NCBI RefSeq assembly: GCF_000430825.1
Contig: NZ_AUMT01000002.1
Coordinates: forward strand, 310,001-374,000
Source of the DNA: Chryseobacterium daeguense DSM 19388
Lineage (GTDB): Bacteria; Bacteroidota; Bacteroidia; Flavobacteriales; Weeksellaceae
DNA: 64,000 nt
Direction of reading: 5' to 3'
This document shows positions 18,004 through 25,871 of this stretch, in pieces (position 1 is the first letter of the stretch; the number at the start of each line of letters is the position of its first letter). The notes beneath the pieces are model-generated. The model was not told the origin of the DNA. It ran no database searches and worked only from the letters and a program-made list of their open reading frames with translations. The position numbers were made by a program, and so were the translations under genes.

Positions 18004-19257
18004 ATGAAGTCTGCTATTCTTAAAACCTTTGCATCCAGATTTTTAATTTTATTATTAAATTTCGGATTGGTGATTTATTCTACCAATATGTGGGGCAGCG
18101 AAGGGAAAGGGGTGATTTCCATAGTTATCGCAGACCTTACGATCATCAGTTTTTTTGCCAATGTTTTTGTAGGAAGCAGCATGAGTTATTTCGCTTCAAA
18201 GTTCAAAACGGAGGAAATTTTACCGTTTGCTTATCTATGGTCTATTGCAATCGGGCTTTTAATTCCTTTGATCTTAAGCTTAAATCATGCTTCAGAATAT
18301 TCCGGATATTTGATTTTACTTTCTATTTTTTCTTCGCTTCTGGCCGCCAATGTGAATTTATTTGTAGGACAGCAGAACATTAAAATGTTTAATTTATATA
18401 CTGTTTTACAGCAGTTGGTTCATATTTTATTCATTGTTGTCATTGTTTACATCATTAAAATTACTTCTGTTACTTCTTATTTTATTGCCCAGATCAGCTG
18501 TTTTTGCGTTCTTTTTTTAATCAGTTCTTCTCAGGTGCTGAGACTTTGTGATTTTAAAAATATTTCGTTTTCGAGGGAAGTTTGGAGTAAGTTATTCGAT
18601 TATGGCTGGAAAACACAATTGAGTGGTTTTTTACAGTTCTTAAATAACAGACTGTCATTCTATTTTCTTGAATATTTTAAAGGAATTGTAAGTGTAGGTA
18701 TTTTCTCCATCGGGGTTGCGTTTTCAGAAGCAGTCTGGACTGTGAGCCGTAGTCTCTCAGTTGTACTTTACGCGGATGTGGTAAATAATAAAAACACAAA
18801 TGAAGCTATTGAGAAAACAAAGGTTTCTTTGAGAATCAGCTTTTTGATCACCTTATTATTTATCATCATTATGCTGCTGATGCCTTCACAGGTATATTCC
18901 ATGATTTTCGGAAAAGATTTTAGCCAGACAAAAGAAATTGTATTGCTTCTTTCGCCGGGAATTCTGGCGATAGCAACAAGCAATATTGTTGGGTATTATT
19001 TTGCAGGAATCAATAAATTGAGGATTTTAAATGTAAAGTCAATGATAGGGCTTGTTTTCACCGTAATTTCTTCTTTTTATATTATTCCGAGATGGGGAAT
19101 CCCGGGGGCATGTGTAATTACTTCTGTTTCCTATATTCTGTCTTCTGCATTGCTTTTCTGGAGGTTTTATAAGATAACAGATTTTCATATCCGGGATTTT
19201 ATCCTTTCAAAGTCTGAGATTAGAATTCTTTTCAATAAAATAATAAAGAAAAATTAA
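18004..19257 (+). CDS. Oligosaccharide flippase family protein (Wzx-like, MOP superfamily)
   Basis: 417 residues with about 12 membrane segments over the whole length. The N-terminal ASRFLILLLNFGLVIYSTNMWG and the GxxAxxxx-rich helices fit polysaccharide-biosynthesis flippases, which move lipid-linked oligosaccharides across the inner membrane. The C-terminal pattern NVKSMIGLVFTVISSFYIIPRWGIPGACVITS is typical of the family. The 1-nt gap from the glycosyltransferase suggests translational coupling. The substrate is probably the glycan made by its neighbours; a complete glycan cluster is not present here. Confidence 0.85.
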   Translation: MKSAILKTFASRFLILLLNFGLVIYSTNMWGSEGKGVISIVIADLTIISFFANVFVGSSMSYFASKFKTEEILPFAYLWSIAIGLLIPLILSLNHASEYSGYLILLSIFSSLLAANVNLFVGQQNIKMFNLYTVLQQLVHILFIVVIVYIIKITSVTSYFIAQISCFCVLFLISSSQVLRLCDFKNISFSREVWSKLFDYGWKTQLSGFLQFLNNRLSFYFLEYFKGIVSVGIFSIGVAFSEAVWTVSRSLSVVLYADVVNNKNTNEAIEKTKVSLRISFLITLLFIIIMLLMPSQVYSMIFGKDFSQTKEIVLLLSPGILAIATSNIVGYYFAGINKLRILNVKSMIGLVFTVISSFYIIPRWGIPGACVITSVSYILSSALLFWRFYKITDFHIRDFILSKSEIRILFNKIIKKN

Positions 19258-19302
19258 GACTAAACCTTTAAGCTTTAGATAAAAGAATTTAAAATAAGTT
19301 TT

Positions 19303-19310
19303 TATCTTTG
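19303..19310 (+). promoter_or_regulatory. -7 element 6 nt upstream of an ATG
   Basis: TATCTTTG, an exact TAnnTTTG match. The next ATG is at 19317, so the predicted transcript has almost no leader. Confidence 0.5.
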
Positions 19311-19316
19311 TTGGAC

Positions 19317-19823
19317 ATGAAGAATATTGTTTTTGGATTTCTGGTAATTTTTTGTGCCTTTCTCAGCTGCAGAACGGGTGAGGATGAAGATTTGCAGAAA
19401 ATTGATCAGATCTTGAATATTTATATGAAAAACAGTGCGGGGAGAGATCTTTTCCATAAAAAAAAGGATACTACTTATTTTACTTATTCCATGAATGATG
19501 TAAATGGCACCTCAGACAATGCGCCTGTAAGCAGCTCTCTAAAAGCTACGGCAGACTCCACGCTTTTTATTGAATACATTGCAGGAGCCAAAAGAGTAGG
19601 ACTGGACACACTGGATCCAAACAATAAAACGTATCACTCGGTCATTACGGTTTCAATGATTAAAAGACTGAATAATACTATTCTGGACACCATCAATGAT
19701 GAGCTGGAAATCCAGTATCGCTGGACCCCAACAGTTTTTGAAGTCTCGAAAGTGTATTATAATGATACGCTGAGATTTACTAAAGAGCCAGGTGCATCAA
19801 ACGTAGTTACGATCATAAAATAA
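19317..19823 (+). CDS. Lipoprotein of unknown function
   Basis: 168 residues from the ATG at 19317 (MKNIVFGFLVIFC). The lipobox AFLSC puts the lipid-modified cysteine at about residue 18, so the mature protein is anchored in the envelope. The mature part is rich in aspartate, threonine and aromatic residues, with blocks TYFTYSMNDVNGT and RWTPTVFEVSKVYYND, and looks beta-rich. No family is recognised. It is transcribed ahead of serS, which appears to have its own promoter just past this stop codon. Confidence 0.75.
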   Translation: MKNIVFGFLVIFCAFLSCRTGEDEDLQKIDQILNIYMKNSAGRDLFHKKKDTTYFTYSMNDVNGTSDNAPVSSSLKATADSTLFIEYIAGAKRVGLDTLDPNNKTYHSVITVSMIKRLNNTILDTINDELEIQYRWTPTVFEVSKVYYNDTLRFTKEPGASNVVTIIK

Positions 19824-19827
19824 TTTA

Positions 19828-19835
19828 TACATTTG
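19828..19835 (+). promoter_or_regulatory. -7 element of serS
   Basis: TACATTTG, an exact TAnnTTTG match, leaving a leader of about 50 nt. The leader contains a small 6-bp hairpin TGTTGA/TCAACA (19842-19863). No -33 TTTG is obvious. Confidence 0.45.
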
Positions 19836-19888
19836 CAAAACTGTTGACATTTGATGCTCAACATTCTAATAACTAACATCTAAATAAA

Positions 19889-21157
19889 ATGTTACAAGTC
19901 AATTTTTTGCGCGACAATAAAGAGCGCGTTTTAGAAGGTCTTAAGAAAAGACAATTCAAGAATCTTGGGTTGGTAGACGAGGCTATTGCTACTGACGAAC
20001 AAAGAAAAAAAATTCAGTTTGAATTGGATTCCCAGCTTTCCGAGATCAATAAAATCTCGAAAGAAATAGGAATGCTGATGAAAGAAGGAAAAAAAGAAGA
20101 AGCAGAATCCGCAAAATCTAAAACAGCACAATATAAAGAGTCGAGTAAAGAATTACAATCTCAATTAGACCTAAAAGAAAAGGAATTACTGGATATTTTA
20201 TACAAGCTTCCTAACATCCCGAATGAATTGGTAAAAAACGGTGCATCTGCTGATGATAATGAAATTATTTATCAGTCCCATGATGTGGCAGGTCTTGGCG
20301 AAGGGGCAATTCCTCACTGGGAGTTGGCAAAAAAATACAACCTTATCGATTTTGAACTGGGTGTAAAAATTGCCGGTGCCGGTTTTCCGGTTTATCTTGG
20401 AAAAGGAGCAAGGTTACAGAGAGCGCTGGTTCAGTATTTTCTAGATAAAAATGTTGAAAAAGGGTACATGGAAGTGAATCCTCCTCACGTTGTAAATGAA
20501 GCTTCAGGTTATGGAACGGGACAATTGCCGGATAAAGAAGGCCAGATGTATTACATTCAGGCTGATGATCTTTATTTGATTCCCACTGCGGAAGTTCCGG
20601 TAACGAATCTTTACCGCGATGTTTTATTTGATGAAAAGGATCTTCCGGTTAAAAATACGGCTTTTTCCCAATGTTACAGAAGAGAAGCGGGAAGCTACGG
20701 AGCTCATGTAAGAGGTCTGAACCGTCTTCACCAGTTTGAAAAAGTAGAAATCGTAAGAATCGAGAAGCCTGAAAATTCTTACGCAGTTTTGGAAGAAATG
20801 GTAGAGCATATCAAAGAAATTTTAACTGATCTTGAATTGCCTTACCGCGTATTAAGGCTTTGTGGTGGAGATACTGGTTTTGCATCTGCCATGACGTATG
20901 ATTTTGAGGTGTGGAGCGCAGCCCAGGAAATGTGGCTTGAAGTAAGCTCTGTTTCTAATTTTGAAACCTTCCAGGCAAACAGATTGAAATGCCGTTACAA
21001 GGCGGACGGAAAATCTCAGTTAGTTCACACACTAAACGGTTCTGCAATGGCTTTGCCAAGAATTATGGCTGCTTTATTGGAAAATAATCAGACAGCACAA
21101 GGGATAAAGCTTCCGAAGAAGATTGCTGAATATGCGAGATTTGATTTGATTAATTAA
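19889..21157 (+). CDS. serS: Serine--tRNA ligase
   Basis: 422 residues, full length. The N-terminal antiparallel coiled-coil arm (about 28-110, K/E-rich helices) binds the long variable arm of tRNA-Ser. The class II core follows: a motif 1 region, motif 2 around FSQCYRREAGSYG...RLHQFEKVE with the class-defining Arg, and motif 3 NGSAMALPRIMAALLENNQ with its Arg near the C-terminus. It charges tRNA-Ser, and also tRNA-Sec where present, in the cytoplasm. It is followed by a strong bidirectional terminator. It is single-copy in this window. Confidence 0.97.
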   Translation: MLQVNFLRDNKERVLEGLKKRQFKNLGLVDEAIATDEQRKKIQFELDSQLSEINKISKEIGMLMKEGKKEEAESAKSKTAQYKESSKELQSQLDLKEKELLDILYKLPNIPNELVKNGASADDNEIIYQSHDVAGLGEGAIPHWELAKKYNLIDFELGVKIAGAGFPVYLGKGARLQRALVQYFLDKNVEKGYMEVNPPHVVNEASGYGTGQLPDKEGQMYYIQADDLYLIPTAEVPVTNLYRDVLFDEKDLPVKNTAFSQCYRREAGSYGAHVRGLNRLHQFEKVEIVRIEKPENSYAVLEEMVEHIKEILTDLELPYRVLRLCGGDTGFASAMTYDFEVWSAAQEMWLEVSSVSNFETFQANRLKCRYKADGKSQLVHTLNGSAMALPRIMAALLENNQTAQGIKLPKKIAEYARFDLIN

Positions 21158-21180
21158 AATTGAATTATTTTAGATAAATA

Positions 21181-21212
21181 AAAACCCTCTGGAATTGGAG
21201 GGTTTTGTTGTT
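21181..21212. terminator. Bidirectional terminator between serS and the lipoprotein at 21213
   Basis: 9-bp perfect stem AAAACCCTC/GAGGGTTTT with an 8-nt loop, flanked by A-rich DNA on the left and T-rich DNA on the right. It serves both convergent genes. Confidence 0.9.
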
Positions 21213-21965
21213 TTATTCTGTAATTACGGTAATTTTCTTGTCAGCGTTTTTCAAAGGTTTTTTATCCTTTTCTTCGCCGAAGAGATAATCCAGGTCGTAA
21301 TTTATTTTCGAATAATCATCTGCTTTTGTGATCCAGTCGTGCTTTCCTGAAATGGATTTTATTTTATTTTCAAATTTTAATGTAGTTCCGATTTCTTTAT
21401 ACATCATTTTCAGAGTGCTCAAAGAGGTTTCGGAAACTTGTCCTGAAACACCTTTTGTGGCAAGAATATCTTTAACGCCGTCCAGACTAAGTTTTTCGGT
21501 GTCTATAATTAAGGTTTTCCCGTCCCATGAGTTCATTGCCATCTGATCGATGGGCAGTTTTTCGTCTCTTGACATCGCACCCACGGTTTTGTAATCCTCT
21601 TTGGTAAAATGATCCATTTTCATAGAAATTCCTGCAAGCTCGTCTTTATCAAAATTTGACTTCATAAAGATTTTTTTCATGATTTTGATGGAATCCGGAT
21701 TGGTGGTTTTAAGCTTGCCTTCTTGCTTTTCCCATTCATAAAGACTGGTCCATGTTCTCGGCATCTTTTCAAGCTCGTCAAAGCCTTTTTCATCTGTTTT
21801 TGCAGAGTCCGGGATCATGGATTTCATCATCGTCATAGCTTCTTTCATATCAATATTAGTAATAGTAGTAGAAGCCGAATCTTTATGATAAGTAATTTCC
21901 GAATTTACGGAACACGACTGCAAAATAAAAATGCTGATGATTAATAAAAATAAAATCTTTTTCAT
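21213..21965 (-). CDS. Lipoprotein of unknown function at the end of the cbb3 locus
   Basis: 250 residues. Signal MKKILFLLIISIFILQSC with the lipobox cysteine at 18. The mature part is charged and methionine-rich (MKEAMTMMKSMIPD, MKKIFMKSNFD), with segments such as IDQMAMNSWDGKTLIIDTEKLSLDG. No family is recognised. It starts 15 bp after the stop of the SafE-like gene, so it is probably the last gene of the oxidase operon. The methionine-rich N-terminus near copper-linked neighbours invites a guess of metal binding, but that is speculation. Confidence 0.75.
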   Translation of the reverse strand: MKKILFLLIISIFILQSCSVNSEITYHKDSASTTITNIDMKEAMTMMKSMIPDSAKTDEKGFDELEKMPRTWTSLYEWEKQEGKLKTTNPDSIKIMKKIFMKSNFDKDELAGISMKMDHFTKEDYKTVGAMSRDEKLPIDQMAMNSWDGKTLIIDTEKLSLDGVKDILATKGVSGQVSETSLSTLKMMYKEIGTTLKFENKIKSISGKHDWITKADDYSKINYDLDYLFGEEKDKKPLKNADKKITVITE

Positions 21966-21980
21966 GGTATGTTCTATTAG

Positions 21981-22745
21981 TTAATGACAATTGGTGCTAT
22001 GGCTGTGTGTGCTGTGATCTCCGGGAAGATGGCATTGGCCATTGTTATCTTTGGAGACAGTCATTGCTTCTGCTCTTGGCGAAATATAAGGAATTCCGAG
22101 TTCAAGGCCCCTCACAATAAATAATCCTCCTAAAATGATCATTACTACAGGAATTACTTTCAGTACTTTTACCCTGAAAGCCTGATTCATAAGGTTTCCG
22201 AGCAAAACTATCGCAAACATGAATGGAAGTGTTCCCAACCCAAATAAAGCCATATATAAAGCCCCCTGCCAGATTCCTCCGCTTGCAAGGCTTGCCGTTA
22301 GAGCCATATAAACCATTCCGCAGGGTAGGAAGCCATTCAGTAAACCTGTGGTAAATCTTGAGCGGTAATCTGCTTTTTGTAAAAGCCTGCCCAAATTTGA
22401 CTTAACTTTAAATAAAAATTTAGAAAAGAAAGGGATTTTTGAAACAAAATCTTTTCCTCCAAATGAAGATACGGCCATTATGATGAGCAAAACTCCCACA
22501 GCAATGGTAAGATATTTCTGAAAACCAGCCATTTCAAAACCTTCACCGATGATTCCTAAAACAGCTCCCAAAAGCGAATACGTAAAGATCCTTCCGAATT
22601 GATAGGTAAGGTTCTGAAGGTAATAATTGGTGGCCTGCTTCTTTGTTAATCCCATCGACAGGGCAATAGGCCCGCACATCCCGATACAGTGGAATCCGGA
22701 AGCGAAACCTAAACCAATGGCTGATACAATAAGTGCTATTTCCAT
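21981..22745 (-). CDS. Sulfite exporter TauE/SafE-like membrane protein of the cbb3 locus (CcoS/UreH type)
   Basis: 254 residues with about six or seven membrane segments. Conserved ASGFHCIGMCGPIALSMG near the N-terminus (C-x4-C pattern) and LLNGFLPCGMVYMAL in the middle are marks of the DsbD-like/SafE group found beside cbb3 oxidase genes. The C-terminus ends in a His/Cys cluster (QCHLPGDHSTHSHSTNCH) that could bind Cu or another metal. Overlaps ccoH by 10 bp. The family is thought to take part in metal or thiol handling for oxidase assembly. Confidence 0.8.
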   Translation of the reverse strand: MEIALIVSAIGLGFASGFHCIGMCGPIALSMGLTKKQATNYYLQNLTYQFGRIFTYSLLGAVLGIIGEGFEMAGFQKYLTIAVGVLLIIMAVSSFGGKDFVSKIPFFSKFLFKVKSNLGRLLQKADYRSRFTTGLLNGFLPCGMVYMALTASLASGGIWQGALYMALFGLGTLPFMFAIVLLGNLMNQAFRVKVLKVIPVVMIILGGLFIVRGLELGIPYISPRAEAMTVSKDNNGQCHLPGDHSTHSHSTNCH

Positions 22746-23188
22746 ATCACATCATAATCCATTCTGTAGTCTGTTTTGTCTCTGGTCCAAGTGAGTCTCA
22801 ACGTATAGTTACCCATTTTTAAAACCTGGGCAGGAATTAGAAAAGATTTATTGGCATCAAGCTGCACAGATTTATGTATATCAAGGTTCTGATCGTCGGT
22901 TCTGTTTAAAACAAATTTTACCGTAGTATTGGAATTGTCGTAATCTTTCGGGAAAGTTATCTTAATTCCTGCTTTATCCTGGCTGTATGCTGGTTTTTCC
23001 TGCAGCTCGTCAGCTCTTTTTTTAGCATCAATTACATCCTGGTATTTTAATTCTTCTTCATAATAATTATCTGTTACCATTTCTGAGTTTTTTTGCCCGT
23101 TCGGGAAAAGAAACAGCATGGATAGTATAAAAATAATGAATGCAAATAATGCAATTACAACACCGTGTCCCCAACTAAAGTTTTTCAT
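22736..23188 (-). CDS. ccoH: FixH family protein (CcoH)
   Basis: 150 residues. A single N-terminal membrane segment (about 8-30, WGHGVVIALFAFIIFILSMLFLFP) is followed by a periplasmic beta-rich domain with the FixH pattern (NYYEEELKYQDVIDA... RLTWTRDKTDYRMDYDVIW). CcoH/FixH is needed for stable assembly of cbb3 oxidase and works with the copper ATPase CcoI. It is 9 bp downstream of ccoG and its stop overlaps the next start, so the genes are translated as a unit. Confidence 0.88.
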   Translation of the reverse strand: MKNFSWGHGVVIALFAFIIFILSMLFLFPNGQKNSEMVTDNYYEEELKYQDVIDAKKRADELQEKPAYSQDKAGIKITFPKDYDNSNTTVKFVLNRTDDQNLDIHKSVQLDANKSFLIPAQVLKMGNYTLRLTWTRDKTDYRMDYDVIWK

Positions 23189-23197
23189 TTTTCTGAA

Positions 23198-24652
23198 TTA
23201 AAATTGTAATTTAAATGGTCCTTCAAAATAAGTCTGGTAAGAATCCACCAGTTTTCCCTTCATATCATAAACCCCGATGGTAATATTTTGTTTGGAAAGA
23301 TTCATTTCACTTTCCGGGAAGCTGATATTGATGGTTCCTTTTGTGATCTTGTCTCTTTCTACAGGGATTTTGCTGGATGCACTGTAGATTACTTCACCAT
23401 GCTTAGGCTCAATTACTTTAATGGTTACAATCTTTTTATCGTTCGTTTTATTCAGGAAGGTATAATTGTAGGTATTGGTGATCTTACCGTCTCTTACAAA
23501 GAATGTGCTTCCTGCAGGCTTGATGAATTTTGCTTCCATTTCGCCTCTGTTATAAAGAAGATATCCAAGGAATCCTACTAAAAGTACCAGGAATAAGGCA
23601 AAACCTTTCATTCTTCCCGTAAATTTGAAGTCTGTTTCTTTTTCAATCTCATTTTCAGATGCATATCTGATCAGCCCTTTCGGAAGACCCACTTTTTCCA
23701 TTACTTCGTCACAGGCGTCAATACAGGCTGTACAGTTTACACATTCCAGCTGCTGTCCATCCCTAATATCAATTCCGGTAGGGCATACTACTACGCACTG
23801 GTGGCAATCGATACAGTCTCCTTTTCCTGCTGCTTTCCTGTCTTCGCCTTTTCTCCATTTTGCTCTGTTTTCCCCTCTTTTAAAATCGTAAAAAACATTG
23901 ATAGTATCTTTATCAATCAAAACTCCCTGCAATCTTCCGTAAGGACATACCAACGTGCAAACCTGTTCTCTGAACCATGCGAATACGAAATAAAACGCTG
24001 CAGTAAAAAGAACCATTACAATAAAATTGGTGGGATGCGCAAAAGGCCCTTCAGAGATAATCCTGAAAATCTCCTTATACCCTACGATATACATCAGCAT
24101 AAAGTGGGTAATAATTAATGAAATAATGACGTAAATTGTCCATTTCAGACCTCTTTTCCAGATTTTTTCGCTGTTCCACTCCTGTCTGTCGAGCTTCATT
24201 TGCTTGTTTCTGTCTCCTTCAATAGCATACTCTATTTTACGGAAAATCATTTCAAGGAAAATTGTCTGAGGACAAATCCATCCGCAGAAAATTCTACCGA
24301 AAGCAATCGTAAACACAATAATAAATATCAAAGAAGCAATAGCTCCAAGGGTAAGGATGAAAAAATCCTGTGGATAGAAGGGTTGCCCGAAAATGAAAAA
24401 CTCTCTGTCTATCACATTAAATAATATTAATGGATTGCCATTGATCGTGATGAATGGCATCGCAAAATAAATGATTAGTAAAATATAGCTTACAAGATAT
24501 CTATAGTTGGTATATCTGCCTTTTGGCTTTCTTGGATATACCCATTTCCGTTTACCGGATTGATCCATTGTCCCTATAGAATCTCTGTAAGTCTCAGGGT
24601 CCAGAACCTGTCCCTGTCCGCCTCGTACTTCTGTTTCTTCTATTTCTGACAT
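23198..24652 (-). CDS. ccoG: Cytochrome c oxidase accessory protein CcoG (FixG)
   Basis: 484 residues. Membrane segments at about 52-70, 93-118, 168-190, 210-225 and 330-355. The conserved FCGWICPQT (122-130) and VCTLVCPYGR (231-240) are both present. Two [4Fe-4S] ferredoxin motifs follow: CIDCHQCVVVCP (Cys 280, 283, 286, 290) and CVNCTACIDACD (304, 307, 310, 314). The C-terminal ~120 residues form the FixG Ig-like periplasmic domain. CcoG reduces Cu(II) for delivery to the oxidase. It is separated from ccoP by a terminator-like hairpin, so its level may be set below that of the oxidase subunits. Confidence 0.93.
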   Translation of the reverse strand: MSEIEETEVRGGQGQVLDPETYRDSIGTMDQSGKRKWVYPRKPKGRYTNYRYLVSYILLIIYFAMPFITINGNPLILFNVIDREFFIFGQPFYPQDFFILTLGAIASLIFIIVFTIAFGRIFCGWICPQTIFLEMIFRKIEYAIEGDRNKQMKLDRQEWNSEKIWKRGLKWTIYVIISLIITHFMLMYIVGYKEIFRIISEGPFAHPTNFIVMVLFTAAFYFVFAWFREQVCTLVCPYGRLQGVLIDKDTINVFYDFKRGENRAKWRKGEDRKAAGKGDCIDCHQCVVVCPTGIDIRDGQQLECVNCTACIDACDEVMEKVGLPKGLIRYASENEIEKETDFKFTGRMKGFALFLVLLVGFLGYLLYNRGEMEAKFIKPAGSTFFVRDGKITNTYNYTFLNKTNDKKIVTIKVIEPKHGEVIYSASSKIPVERDKITKGTINISFPESEMNLSKQNITIGVYDMKGKLVDSYQTYFEGPFKLQF

Positions 24653-24667
24653 TTTTAGTAAGTATTT

Positions 24668-24724
24668 AAAAAAAGAAAAACATAATTCGTTACTATTTTT
24701 TTTCTAATAACAAATTATGTTTTT
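24668..24724 (-). terminator. Intercistronic terminator-like hairpin between ccoP and ccoG
   Basis: Arms 24676-24692 and 24708-24724 pair over 17 bp with one mismatch that is a G-U wobble on the minus-strand RNA. The minus-strand copy is followed by a T-rich run (TTTTTCTTTTTTT), the layout of an intrinsic terminator, placed inside the cco gene run. Confidence 0.75.
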
Positions 24725-24754
24725 CATATGGTTTTTAATTTTATTTAAAATTAA

Positions 24755-25636
24755 TTATTCTTTTTCCCAATGCGCTTCGGTTCCCTGAGGGGCAGCACCA
24801 CCTTTATCTTGTGTTACCGGAGGAAGTTCCTGGTTAATGTGGTATACATACGCTGCAATTTTTTCAATTTCAGCACCGGAAACCTCGCCGTTTTTCCCGA
24901 ATGGTCTCATCGCAGGGTTGGTAGGAGAACCATTCCAGTCCATGTGGAAAACAGTCTTAAATAATGTTTTCTCCGGCTGGTTGATCCAGTAGTTATCAGT
25001 AAGGTTTGGCCCGATACCACCGCTACCGTCTTCCTTGTGACAAGATGCACAGTTTGTTTTAAATAATTCTTTTCCTTCTGCAATGTTGTCAGCTGAATAT
25101 TTTGCTGTTTCAATTGTTACAGGCGGCTGAGATTTCTGGTACTCTTCAATGCTCGCCAGCTGCTCCTTATATTCCTGCTCATATTCGCTCAAAGGATGCG
25201 CGAAATCTGTGAAAGAATAGGCTGCAACATAAACAATACAAAAAGCGGTCCCAAAATAAAATAATCCTACCCACCATTTTGGTAATGCATTATCAAGCTC
25301 CATAATTCCATCGAAACCATGGTCGATAAGGATATCTTTTTCTTCAGCTGCAGATTGTTTTTTGAATGCAGCGTTATATAATCTTTTAAAGTAAGGAACT
25401 TTTTTCTCAGCCAGATAAGCTGCTTTTTCTTCCGGAGATAATTTTTTGAATTTATTATTTTCAATCAAATCCCCGATGGCACTGTGGATATATGCTAAAA
25501 TACCAGCAATTACTACAGTTCCCCAGAAATATGGTGATCCTAAGAAAGCATAACTTTGTACAAACAGATAATAAAAAACTATTAAAAGTCCAATTATTAT
25601 TAAAATGTTTACAACAACCGGTGTTCTTTGTTTCAT
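24755..25636 (-). CDS. ccoP: cbb3-type cytochrome c oxidase subunit CcoP with a single haem c site
   Basis: 293 residues. Two N-terminal membrane helices (about 8-27, 36-55) and a third at about 120-140 are followed by a cytochrome c domain with CASCH (196-200) and a candidate axial Met (about 243, NPAMRPFG). The N-terminal FixP-like block LDNALPKWWVGLFYFGTAFCIVYV is clear. Only one CXXCH is present; proteobacterial CcoP usually has two, so this is a shortened form. It passes electrons to the CcoN haem-copper site from the periplasmic side. It follows ccoQ, 10 bp downstream of it. Confidence 0.93.
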   Translation of the reverse strand: MKQRTPVVVNILIIIGLLIVFYYLFVQSYAFLGSPYFWGTVVIAGILAYIHSAIGDLIENNKFKKLSPEEKAAYLAEKKVPYFKRLYNAAFKKQSAAEEKDILIDHGFDGIMELDNALPKWWVGLFYFGTAFCIVYVAAYSFTDFAHPLSEYEQEYKEQLASIEEYQKSQPPVTIETAKYSADNIAEGKELFKTNCASCHKEDGSGGIGPNLTDNYWINQPEKTLFKTVFHMDWNGSPTNPAMRPFGKNGEVSGAEIEKIAAYVYHINQELPPVTQDKGGAAPQGTEAHWEKE

Positions 25637-25646
25637 AATAAGTAGT

Positions 25647-25850
25647 TTAATTTTTTAAATTAAAATCGTCATCATTTTCGTCATCCTGCAGAGGTGCTTC
25701 CTCTTCTTCCTTGTAATATTTTTTAGGTCTGCTAAAAACATAGATTACTAAAGCCACGAAGAAAAACATAAAGAAAATCAGAGCCAACGTCTGGTAAAAG
25801 CCAGCATTTTCTGTATTGGATAATATATCTTTAAAGTTCTGAGGTATCAT
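25647..25850 (-). CDS. ccoQ: cbb3-type cytochrome oxidase small subunit CcoQ
   Basis: 67 residues. One membrane helix (about 20-40, TLALIFFMFFFVALVIYVFSRPKKYY) followed by an acidic tail (DDENDDDF). The RPKKYYKEEEE junction is typical of CcoQ, which stabilises the oxidase. Its place between ccoNO and ccoP confirms the assignment. Confidence 0.88.
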   Translation of the reverse strand: MIPQNFKDILSNTENAGFYQTLALIFFMFFFVALVIYVFSRPKKYYKEEEEAPLQDDENDDDFNLKN

Positions 25851-25871
25851 GATGTGAACCTTTTAATGTTT

